From positions 1-40,862 of IMG/VR virus record IMGVR_UViG_3300042887_000373: DNA of 40,862 bases, one strand, 5' to 3'. The first letter of the stretch is position 1. Every line of letters starts with the position of its first letter. The notes below the pieces were generated by a model. The model ran no database searches, was not told the DNA's origin, and was given only the letters and a program-made list of their open reading frames with translations. The position numbers and the translations under genes are program-made. Shown in pieces: positions 1 to 7,171 of this stretch. Source of the stretch: a virus.

Positions 1-343
1 CTTTAGGTTTTACAACGTCAAATTTAGTTCCACGTTTTCCTGTTTTATCTTTAGCTCTAATCTTACTCATATTAGCTTTTTGAACTTCGTTCCATGCTTT
101 TTCAAATGGTAAATTAAATAACCAAGCTGTTCCTAAAGCTATATAAACTATGTCAACTAAAGCATCTAAAGCTCCAGCTGCATCTTTTTTAGTTATAGCA
201 TTAGTATATTCAGCAAGTTCTTCCATTAAAAAAGCAGTTCTAAAATTAATAAGTTCACTATTACTAGGTATATCAATCTTTTCATTCTTTTCAAAGCCAT
301 ATTTTTTATGGAAATTATCTATGTCTTTTAATATATCTGTCAT
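1..343 (-). CDS. MazG-like nucleotide pyrophosphohydrolase (partial, 3' end outside window)
   Basis: An open frame starts at ATG 341-343 and runs off the left edge, giving 114 residues. It looks like the all-alpha NTP pyrophosphohydrolase (MazG/PRA-PH) family, which hydrolyses nucleoside triphosphates to monophosphates and pyrophosphate. The metal-binding pattern is visible as EELAE (residues 41-45) followed by DALVD (60-64) in a helix continuing IVYIALGTA. The start overlaps the methyltransferase stop by four bases (ATGA), so translation is probably coupled. Phage MazG proteins are thought to clean nucleotide pools or alter host stress signalling; that role is inferred here. The C-terminus is not visible. 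Confidence 0.8.
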   Translation of the reverse strand, partial: MTDILKDIDNFHKKYGFEKNEKIDIPSNSELINFRTAFLMEELAEYTNAITKKDAAGALDALVDIVYIALGTAWLFNLPFEKAWNEVQKANMSKIRAKDKTGKRGTKFDVVKPK

Positions 344-1398
344 ATCAATCTTTCTTGCTCAGGTGGTTTTCTAAAATCAACCACTTGATGTATTTCTTTA
401 TTTTCTTTTTTACTTTCTATACTATTTTTAATTATCCTTGCTACATATTCAGCTACAGGTGGCATAACACTTCTCGCAATTTGTGAACCTATAGTAGAAA
501 CTGGTCCTTCCCAAATATAATCATGAGGATAACCAGTCATATAAGCTAATTCTTTATGTCCGAATAATCTATCTTCTGTTGGATGTATATAAAAACCTCC
601 AGCTATAACTGGTATATGTTCGTCACTTTTTAATCTCCATTTCATAAATTGAGGTCTACCTTTTACTCCTCCTCTCATTCCTCCACGTTTCCAAGTTTCT
701 GGAGGATTATATCTTTCCCAAGTTACTCTTAAACTTTCTCCTTGTTTACAATGTTTTAAATAAGGAATTTCGTTTTTTCCTAACTTCATTAAATGTCCTA
801 TATCTTTTTTATGTTCTAATTTAAAATTTTTAAGAACATCTCCTGTAGTTGGTAACGGAGAAAAATTTAAAGGTCTAACACTTAAATGATACTTAGTTGC
901 TATAAAAAAAAATCTTTTACGACTATGATTTAATCCAGTATAGCCACCGTCAATTAATAAATGAGTAGTATAATATCCAAGTTCATTTGCTTCTTTAGTT
1001 AATTGTTGAATCATTTCATATCCGCCATTCTTACTATAAACTCTAGGAACTGATTCAAGTACAATAGCTTTAGGTTTTAAATCTTTTAATAAATTAAAAG
1101 CATTTCTCCAGCATGCTATTCTAGGGTCATCTCTCCAAGCCATTGCTCCTTTTTGAGTGGATCCTAAATTAGACCACGGAGCACACGGCGGGTTACAATA
1201 AATAAAATCTACTTTATTTTTAAATTTTTCTTTAGGCCAATTTTCTTCACCTTCGTAATATTCAACATTAGGAAAATTAGCTTGAAACGTTTTTTTATAA
1301 ACTCCAGGTTTCATTTCAAAATGAGCTAAAATATCAAAATGTTTTTCAACTCCTAATGCAAATCCACCTGCGAATATATATGCTCCTAATGCTTTCAT
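340..1398 (-). CDS. C5-cytosine DNA methyltransferase
   Basis: This 352-residue protein carries the ordered motifs of Dcm-type enzymes, which transfer a methyl group from S-adenosylmethionine to cytosine C5. Motif I is a slightly shortened FAGGF with GVEKHFD following (residues 9-22). Motif IV is NPPCAPWS with catalytic Cys72, motif VI is LESVP (114-118), and motif VIII is NHSRKRFFFIA (157-167). The end has a motif X-like GSQIARSVMPPVAEYVARI. The likely target-recognition region, around residues 200-270, is Gly/Arg rich. It starts inside the helicase stop codon (TAATG) and ends in an ATGA overlap with the MazG-like gene. No restriction endonuclease is beside it, so it is probably an orphan enzyme that protects or marks phage DNA; specificity is unknown. 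Confidence 0.9.
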   Translation of the reverse strand: MKALGAYIFAGGFALGVEKHFDILAHFEMKPGVYKKTFQANFPNVEYYEGEENWPKEKFKNKVDFIYCNPPCAPWSNLGSTQKGAMAWRDDPRIACWRNAFNLLKDLKPKAIVLESVPRVYSKNGGYEMIQQLTKEANELGYYTTHLLIDGGYTGLNHSRKRFFFIATKYHLSVRPLNFSPLPTTGDVLKNFKLEHKKDIGHLMKLGKNEIPYLKHCKQGESLRVTWERYNPPETWKRGGMRGGVKGRPQFMKWRLKSDEHIPVIAGGFYIHPTEDRLFGHKELAYMTGYPHDYIWEGPVSTIGSQIARSVMPPVAEYVARIIKNSIESKKENKEIHQVVDFRKPPEQERLI

Positions 1399-2909
1399 TA
1401 ATGTATTGTATAACTATACTTCGTTTCAGGCTGTAGAATGAACAAATTCTTTTTAGCTCTAGTTACTGCAACATAAAATACTCTATGTTCATCATCGGGT
1501 TCTACATTTAATCTTTTCCAAGTTTTATAAGATATATCACTAATTACAATAACATTATCACTTTCACCACCTTTAATAGCGTGTATAGTAGATAATCTAA
1601 TCCTTGCTTTATTTTTAAATATATCTCCAGATTTAACTAAAGATTCAAACATTAACATATCTTCAGGATCAAGTCCATGAATTATTTCTCTCCAATCTCC
1701 ATTTGCAAGTAATCCACAATTTTCTTTTAAATACTCTAAATTAAATTCTAAATTTGTATCTACATCTTTTAATGATTTAAATCCACGTTTAATTCCTACG
1801 TTACTTCTTAAACAAGAATATAGTTTTTGAAGTTCTTCAAAAGAAATAGTTTCTCCTTTATTTAATTTGATCCATGATCTAATGGCTACGACAAATTTAT
1901 TAGCTTTAAATTCTTGATATCCTCTTTCATAAAACCAACCCATACGTTTACAATAAGATTCAGCTCTATGTAATTGATATCCTGATCTTGCTAATACTAA
2001 CCATTCTCCTGAAGTCATATCCACTTCTTCTATAGAAGATATTTCAGTTATACTTCCTTCTTCATCTTTAGAAGTCCATTCTTTAGATTGTCTAAATGAA
2101 ATTCTATTAGTAATATTACAAGCTAGTTTATGAATTACTTTAGGAAGTCTATGACTTTTAGGAAGAACTTTAACTTCACCTTTTATATTTAAAAAATTAG
2201 TTACGTCAGCGCCTGACCATTTATAAATAGCTTGATCATCGTCACCTGCTATATATCTCAATTTACAATTCTTAGTTAATTTTTCTATTACTTTCCATTG
2301 TTTAATAGTTAAGTCTTGTGCTTCATCTACAAATACTATATCTAAATCAGGTACATACTCTTGTTCTAAAAATATATCTAACATATCTGTAAAGTCAAGA
2401 AGATTTTTAGTTTTTTTAAAATTAGAATATGATTTACTAAAATAGTCTTGCTCTTCCCAAGAGTGTTCACACTCTAATTCTTTCCATACTGATTTTAAAT
2501 CTCTTTCACTTGATCTAGCTACCTCGTCACAGAATAATAATAAATCACCTTTTTTACTTCCAATAATAAGTCCTGAGTTATCTTCTTCTGATACTCCAGT
2601 CATCTCTACTCTTACTAATTCACTAAATTCTTTTATACGTTCTCCTTTAAATACTTGACCACTATTAATATTTAAAGCTCTATAACATAGACTATGTATA
2701 GTTCTAAAATATTCTAAATCATCTTCTGATAATTTAAATTTTTTAATAACTCTTGATCTTGCTTCTTTAATAGCTCTGCGTGTAAAAGAAAAAAATCCAA
2801 TTCTATTTGCTTTATATCCTTCTGCTATTTTTTCTTCTAATATTTTTAATAGTTCTGTTGTCTTACCAGTTCCAGGACTTCCAAATATCTTTAAAGTTTT
2901 ATTGTCCAT
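1398..2909 (-). CDS. UvrD/Rep-type superfamily 1A DNA helicase
   Basis: At 503 residues this is a compact ATP-dependent 3'-5' helicase of the UvrD/Rep class. Visible motifs in order are Walker A GSPGTGKT (residues 10-17), motif Ia with FFSFTRRA (39-46), Walker B DEAQD (195-199), motif III GDDDQAIYKWSGA (222-234), SHRLP (252-256), motif V around TIHAIKGGESDNV, and motif VI VFYVAVTRAKKN (477-488). It is shorter than cellular UvrD (about 720) and resembles the minimal helicases encoded by phages. It overlaps the exonuclease gene by 11 bases and the methyltransferase start by one. With the primase and exonuclease upstream it likely acts in phage DNA replication or repair. The class call is firm; the exact role is inferred. 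Confidence 0.9.
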   Translation of the reverse strand: MDNKTLKIFGSPGTGKTTELLKILEEKIAEGYKANRIGFFSFTRRAIKEARSRVIKKFKLSEDDLEYFRTIHSLCYRALNINSGQVFKGERIKEFSELVRVEMTGVSEEDNSGLIIGSKKGDLLLFCDEVARSSERDLKSVWKELECEHSWEEQDYFSKSYSNFKKTKNLLDFTDMLDIFLEQEYVPDLDIVFVDEAQDLTIKQWKVIEKLTKNCKLRYIAGDDDQAIYKWSGADVTNFLNIKGEVKVLPKSHRLPKVIHKLACNITNRISFRQSKEWTSKDEEGSITEISSIEEVDMTSGEWLVLARSGYQLHRAESYCKRMGWFYERGYQEFKANKFVVAIRSWIKLNKGETISFEELQKLYSCLRSNVGIKRGFKSLKDVDTNLEFNLEYLKENCGLLANGDWREIIHGLDPEDMLMFESLVKSGDIFKNKARIRLSTIHAIKGGESDNVIVISDISYKTWKRLNVEPDDEHRVFYVAVTRAKKNLFILQPETKYSYTIH

Positions 2910-3696
2910 GTTTTTTATGAATATTAACTAATACTTGATGTTGCTTATTAGATAATAAAATATGTTCTTCAGATTTATTTAATTTTTCAATTACACTATT
3001 ACAAAATTCTAGTTCCCAAGTATTTAATTTAGTTGTATCCATACTCTTTAAAAAACTAGTTAGATTTTTATATTTCTCTCCTTCAATTTTTTTTAAAAGT
3101 TCATTTGGTATTTCTCTAGGAGATACGTTCTCTATTTTTAAATTCATCATATGAAAGTAAATCATACGACATACGTTCACGTCAGTTAAAGCATCATGCC
3201 AATCATGATAACCTACACTAAAAAAGAACTCATGGCATTCTTGTAATTTAGGAAATTTATAATCTTTATACTTACCCTGTAGTTTCATTTGATCTTTTGC
3301 CATCATCATTGTACAAAAAATATTATCTGGCTTTTTAAATTTCATATGAAATACATTAAATGCTCTTTCTATTATTTGTAAATCAAAAGCTGTATTATGA
3401 GCTACTAAAGTATCAGCTCGACCTAATAGTTCTGAAAAAACTTCTAAAGCTAACTTCGTTGGTATACCTGTACTTTCAGCTTCTGCTGTAGTTATTCCAT
3501 GTATATCAGATGCTTCTTTAGGAATATCAAATGGTATAAGACTAGGTTGTATTCTAAAAGATATTTGAGATACTACCTTTTCTTTATTATCACAAAGTTG
3601 AGCTGCTAAACTAACAAGATGAGGTTGATCTGGATGATCTGATTTTAAATCTCTACGCCAAAGTCCATTAGTTTCTGTATCAAAGAAAAGAATCAT
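2899..3696 (-). CDS. DEDDh 3'-5' exonuclease (DnaQ-like)
   Basis: The 265-residue product has the three Exo motifs of DnaQ-type 3'-5' exonucleases, which remove nucleotides using two metal ions. Exo I is FDTETNGL (residues 5-12), Exo II is VAHNTAFD, and Exo III is HDALTDV with the His placed as in the DEDDh subclass. About 70 residues follow the nuclease fold, mostly Lys/Glu-rich helix. It sits between a 57-residue protein (ATGA overlap at its start) and the helicase (11-base overlap). No polymerase domain is attached, so it may proofread in trans for a polymerase outside the window or process recombination ends; this is inference. Confidence 0.88.
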   Translation of the reverse strand: MILFFDTETNGLWRRDLKSDHPDQPHLVSLAAQLCDNKEKVVSQISFRIQPSLIPFDIPKEASDIHGITTAEAESTGIPTKLALEVFSELLGRADTLVAHNTAFDLQIIERAFNVFHMKFKKPDNIFCTMMMAKDQMKLQGKYKDYKFPKLQECHEFFFSVGYHDWHDALTDVNVCRMIYFHMMNLKIENVSPREIPNELLKKIEGEKYKNLTSFLKSMDTTKLNTWELEFCNSVIEKLNKSEEHILLSNKQHQVLVNIHKKHGQ

Positions 3697-3866
3697 GATC
3701 CCTTTCTTAGAGCTAATTCAACTCCTTTTACTTGAACTTGATTATCTACTTTATTTTTATCTCTATCATTTTCTAAAAATAAAATAGCAGAAGTTAAAGC
3801 ATCATTACTTACTTCTTTTTTATTAGCATAGTCAAGTAATATATTTATAGCTTGTTGTTTATTCAT
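3693..3866 (-). CDS. Small hypothetical protein (57 aa)
   Basis: A complete frame from ATG 3864-3866 to TGA 3693-3695 encodes 57 residues. The N-terminal half is predicted helical (MNKQQAINILLDYANKK), followed by a charged KDxNK-type stretch. It fills the only gap between the primase stop (8-base overlap) and the exonuclease start (ATGA overlap), which is the main evidence that it is a real coupled gene. I do not recognise a family. It could be a small accessory factor for the primase or exonuclease, but nothing in the sequence shows this. Confidence 0.6.
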   Translation of the reverse strand: MNKQQAINILLDYANKKEVSNDALTSAILFLENDRDKNKVDNQVQVKGVELALRKGS

Positions 3867-5367
3867 ATGCCTCCTTTTCTATATTTGGTTGTTTAAATTC
3901 TTCAGTCTGAATTTGAAAATTTTTAATAGACCATACATTTACAAACTTTCCTTTAATCTTTCTACCTATATGATTAGCACCTAAATTTTTTAAATAAGCT
4001 GTTATTTCATGTAATTTAAATTCTTTAAATCTATGTCTATCTAAAAATTCCATAAAATCATTAATTCTAAACTCTGTATTTACTTCTAATATAATAGCTT
4101 TACCTCTAAGTAAATCTTCAGGTTCAGTAGATGAACTTGATCCAGTACAAAATCTTTCTAATAATTCATATAATCTACCTTTATTACTTGAATCAGCTGG
4201 AGCATCTACTTCTTCTAATCTTTGCATTAAATCGTTAATAGTTTCTACCCATAACTTTTCATTAATCTTAGGAAGTAACATATTGATATTTTCAAATACT
4301 ACTTTTTTAAAATCTAAAAAACTGTAGATATGATTACTTTCTAATGGACCAATTCTTTTTTCGTTTAAAGTTAAATAGTAAGTAGGAGGATCTGTTAATA
4401 TTTTAGTTATTCCATTAAGTGATGGCATTTCTCCATTATCATTAATTCCAAATTTACATGTAATACATTTAGGTCTATTACATACAGAGTTAATAGGTGA
4501 TTCACTACATCTATAATTATAATTTTTAGTTTTTAAACTCTCTAATGTATTAGTAAATTCTCTAGGTTTAAGAGGAGGTACTAAATATTTTTCATTATAA
4601 TCCTCTAATTCTTCTTCCCAATTCTTTGGATCTTTTTTTCTTAAATAAACTCCTAAATTAAATAATCCATTATTTCTTCCACCCTCACTTATTCCACCCG
4701 AAGCTAATAAATGTTGTAAACAAGGAGGTCCTCCTGGAAGTTTATCTTCAGAGTTATCTAATTTTTTTATAAAACTTAAATCAATTTCATCTAAACTTTC
4801 TACTGAAAATTTGTGAACCCATTTAATAAAATTTTCTGGTGATAATACTTTACCATCATATAAAGCATAACGTTCAGTTTCAACTCCTCCAAAATAAGGC
4901 ATGTTAAGCCAATTACCTACATCTTCTTTAGTTAATATTTTATCTTGTAATGGTCTTAAATCATATTTATTGAATCCAAATGCTTTAGCAATCTCTTTTA
5001 ATTTTTTAATCATATGAGATGCTGGAATAAAATTTTTAGTAAATAAAAAAATATGTCCTCCTCCACTTTTAGAACGACATATAATTAAATTTTTTTTAAC
5101 AAATGATTTTGAAATTTTTTCTAAATCTACACCAGCATAATCATCTACATCAAGACATGCCCATTTACACTTACTTTCTTCATTTATTGGAACTACACCT
5201 AGACCTATCTTACCTTCTAGGTGTAATTTCCATAAATCTTTCGTATAAGGTTCTCTAATAGTATTTCCAAATCCGTCAAGCTTAACTCCTTTAGTTTGAG
5301 TAATGGTAAATTTACCATAAGCACGAGTTAGACCTGGAAATACATTAAAGAAATCGTCAGACAACAT
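3859..5367 (-). CDS. Archaeo-eukaryotic-type primase (AEP/PrimPol-like)
   Basis: This 502-residue protein appears to be an AEP-superfamily primase that would make primers for DNA synthesis. The metal site is seen as CLDVDD (residues 71-76), followed by the nucleotide-binding SGGGHIFLF (101-109) and a conserved GNWLNMPYFG (151-160). After the catalytic domain comes a PriCT-like helical region, PPCLQHLL with EGGRNNGLFNLGVY (residues 214-241). A Cys cluster follows (Cys287, Cys296, Cys301, Cys304) which, with Cys216, could hold zinc or an Fe-S cluster. The N-terminal domain resembles primases described in TOTE conflict elements and many marine phages. No DnaB-type ATPase motif is seen in the C-terminal 190 residues, so unwinding likely comes from another protein. 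Confidence 0.78.
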   Translation of the reverse strand: MLSDDFFNVFPGLTRAYGKFTITQTKGVKLDGFGNTIREPYTKDLWKLHLEGKIGLGVVPINEESKCKWACLDVDDYAGVDLEKISKSFVKKNLIICRSKSGGGHIFLFTKNFIPASHMIKKLKEIAKAFGFNKYDLRPLQDKILTKEDVGNWLNMPYFGGVETERYALYDGKVLSPENFIKWVHKFSVESLDEIDLSFIKKLDNSEDKLPGGPPCLQHLLASGGISEGGRNNGLFNLGVYLRKKDPKNWEEELEDYNEKYLVPPLKPREFTNTLESLKTKNYNYRCSESPINSVCNRPKCITCKFGINDNGEMPSLNGITKILTDPPTYYLTLNEKRIGPLESNHIYSFLDFKKVVFENINMLLPKINEKLWVETINDLMQRLEEVDAPADSSNKGRLYELLERFCTGSSSSTEPEDLLRGKAIILEVNTEFRINDFMEFLDRHRFKEFKLHEITAYLKNLGANHIGRKIKGKFVNVWSIKNFQIQTEEFKQPNIEKEAYE

Positions 5368-5370
5368 AAC

Positions 5371-6171
5371 TTAAAAAGGTGCTTCTTCGTTATCGTCAGA
5401 ATCATCAGTTACAGGTTGATCAACTTCTACAGGTTCAGATGCTTTAACTTTGCCTTTGTCCACTGATTCAGCTAGACCTTCAGCTTGACTAAATACATCT
5501 TTACTATCAATTTGACCTATTTCTTCTATTTTATATTTAAACCAACTACCCAAGTCATTCTCAGCTTGAACAGTAGAAAGATTAAATTTATATAGAAAAC
5601 TAGGTGGATCAATAGTTTGACCTTTAACATTAATCTTTTTCATTTTAAGAAGTGTATTCCACTTTCTTGAAACTGAAAGATTACTAGAAGTCATATTTAA
5701 TACAGCAGGTTCATATGTACCATCTTCTTTTTGAAGAAGCACAAAATGTTCCGCAGTATCAACTATTTGATTTTTACCTAATAAAGATTTTCTAGTTTTA
5801 GGATCAGTTTTAGTATTAGCAGGTTTCATATCATGAACTGCTACTAATCCGCCACCATCTTCTCTAGGTACCCACTCTACATAGGTTTTTCTATATCCAC
5901 AAGGAATAACTTCAATAGTATTACCATATACAGTATTAGTAACAGTATTAAAAATCATACCTTCTTCAGCTCCCTCAATATACTTTTCATCTTTTTTCTT
6001 TCTTTGAGGTGAACCTGACTGAACTATAGCTAGTCTAGGAATTGTAATATCATCGTTAGTGACATTCTGTAATCCTTTACCGGCATTTTTCAGAATTAAA
6101 TCAGCATTAATGTTACCTACTAGAGATCCATTACTTGCTGGTTTCTTTACTACTTGTTTTACTTCAGCCAT
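5371..6171 (-). CDS. Putative single-stranded DNA-binding protein
   Basis: The 266-residue product has a Lys-rich N-terminus, a probable beta-rich core (residues about 45-210) and an acidic tail ending DDSDDNEEAPF. That tail resembles the acidic tip with a final Pro-Phe that bacterial SSB proteins use to recruit partners. Conserved-looking core elements include ITIPRLAIVQSGSPQ, EGMIFNTV and GNTIEVIPCGYRK. It lies three bases upstream of the primase, a typical place for an SSB in a phage replication operon. No specific family was recognised in the core, so the function rests on the tail and context. It could instead be another replication or recombination scaffold. Confidence 0.5.
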   Translation of the reverse strand: MAEVKQVVKKPASNGSLVGNINADLILKNAGKGLQNVTNDDITIPRLAIVQSGSPQRKKKDEKYIEGAEEGMIFNTVTNTVYGNTIEVIPCGYRKTYVEWVPREDGGGLVAVHDMKPANTKTDPKTRKSLLGKNQIVDTAEHFVLLQKEDGTYEPAVLNMTSSNLSVSRKWNTLLKMKKINVKGQTIDPPSFLYKFNLSTVQAENDLGSWFKYKIEEIGQIDSKDVFSQAEGLAESVDKGKVKASEPVEVDQPVTDDSDDNEEAPF

Positions 6172-6174
6172 TTA

Positions 6175-6756
6175 TTATTTCTCCTTTCCGAGTTTTACTT
6201 TTGCTATACTGGCTTCGTATACACTAAAATATTGTTCAGGTAATGTTTCACCTAAAGAATATCTTTCTTTAGCAAAAGCTTTTAATGTACCAGGATGCAC
6301 GGTCGACTTTTCTTCATACGGGATATTCTTAAAATTTTTATTAAGAAGTCCTATAAGTTTATCAGCCTCATCGTACTCTCCTTTTGCAAAACTAACTTTA
6401 ACATCATGTTTAATTAGTTCAGCATGACCATTTTCTTCTAACCATTTAAGAGCACCTGCTCTTTTATCATCTGGTATAGAACAAAATAGTTCGTCTTTAA
6501 CTACAATTTGACTTCCATCTGCAAGATCAAATCTAGTCATATTATTACACGATGCCATAGCATCAGGTAATTCTTTTTCTTCTATTTCTCGAATTTCAGA
6601 TTTTAAGACTTTTAATCTTTCTTCTTCTTTTTCAAGAACTTTCTTTTTTTCTATTAATTTATTACCAATAGCAGTAACTATTTCTAGTCCTCCTTTTGGT
6701 AAAGTTTTCTTTTTCTTATGCTTTTCTACGGCGTCAAATATCCATTTATCCGACAT
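6175..6756 (-). CDS. Conserved hypothetical protein with N-terminal coiled coil
   Basis: I chose the start at ATG 6754-6756 because GGAG at 6767-6770 lies ten bases before it. The next ATG upstream, at 6765, is only one base from that GGAG. The 193-residue product begins MSDKWIFDAVEKHKKKK, then has a Lys/Glu coiled coil (about residues 30-65). A mixed alpha/beta half follows, with FDLADGSQIVVKDELF and a GALKWLEENGHAELI helix. The stop precedes the SSB-like start by three bases and the 5' end overlaps the previous gene by 11. I do not recognise the family. The layout of coiled coil plus small globular domain resembles proteins found beside SSB genes in marine phages; a DNA-binding accessory role is only a guess. 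Confidence 0.7.
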   Translation of the reverse strand: MSDKWIFDAVEKHKKKKTLPKGGLEIVTAIGNKLIEKKKVLEKEEERLKVLKSEIREIEEKELPDAMASCNNMTRFDLADGSQIVVKDELFCSIPDDKRAGALKWLEENGHAELIKHDVKVSFAKGEYDEADKLIGLLNKNFKNIPYEEKSTVHPGTLKAFAKERYSLGETLPEQYFSVYEASIAKVKLGKEK

Positions 6757-7087
6757 AGTCTTCATTCTCCTTTCTGTTATTATAAATATCTATCTCAACT
6801 GGATAGTAAGCTCTATGCTCTCTATCCCATTTGAGTATTTTTAGTCTACCATTATTTATATCAGAGGCAACTATTGATGCAATTGCAATAGCTACAGGAT
6901 CTCCCATTGCGAGTAAAAAATCAGAATCATTAAAATCTTTTAATTTCTGTTTCATTAAACGTACAACAGGATCAGATGAAAAAGTTATTTGCTTATACGG
7001 TCTTAGTAAAGCAATTAATTCGCCATACCTACCGGCTGCAAGAACATTTACATTTGGATTTTCTTGCACTATAAACACTTTCGCCAT
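6746..7087 (-). CDS. Conserved hypothetical protein, first gene of the replication operon
   Basis: The 113-residue product begins MAKVFIVQENPNVNVLAAG and has a beta-rich opening followed by helices around LLAMGDPVAIAIASIVAS. It ends with a strand-like region before a charged tail. An AAGGAAAAGAA purine run just before the ATG probably serves as ribosome binding site. It is the first gene of the leftward DNA-metabolism operon and faces the divergent SNF2 helicase. It overlaps the next gene by 11 bases. No domain is recognised. Its place as leader gene of an early operon suggests an early function, but nothing more can be said. Confidence 0.72.
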   Translation of the reverse strand: MAKVFIVQENPNVNVLAAGRYGELIALLRPYKQITFSSDPVVRLMKQKLKDFNDSDFLLAMGDPVAIAIASIVASDINNGRLKILKWDREHRAYYPVEIDIYNNRKENEDYVG

Positions 7088-7171
7088 TTCTTTTCCTTTC
7101 TTTTTTTGATTTACTTTATACTTAAAAAGTTTATATTTTAAAAAATTAAATTAGAAAACAGAAAGTTTTAT
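7088..7171. promoter_or_regulatory. Divergent promoter region
   Basis: This 84-bp AT-rich spacer separates the only two head-to-head genes in the window, so it must contain outward promoters or overlap them. On the plus strand TTTACT (7110-7115) and TATATT (7132-7137) are 16 bp apart, a fair sigma70-like pair. On the minus strand TATAAA (7120-7115) could be a -10, with only a weak TTTTAA 17 bp upstream (7143-7138). The arrangement is seen; the promoter boxes are inferred. Confidence 0.5.

Noticed and set aside
150-374. A Ser/Phe-rich plus-strand frame at the left edge.
   Set aside because: It is antisense to the MazG-like gene, which has clear metal-binding motifs.
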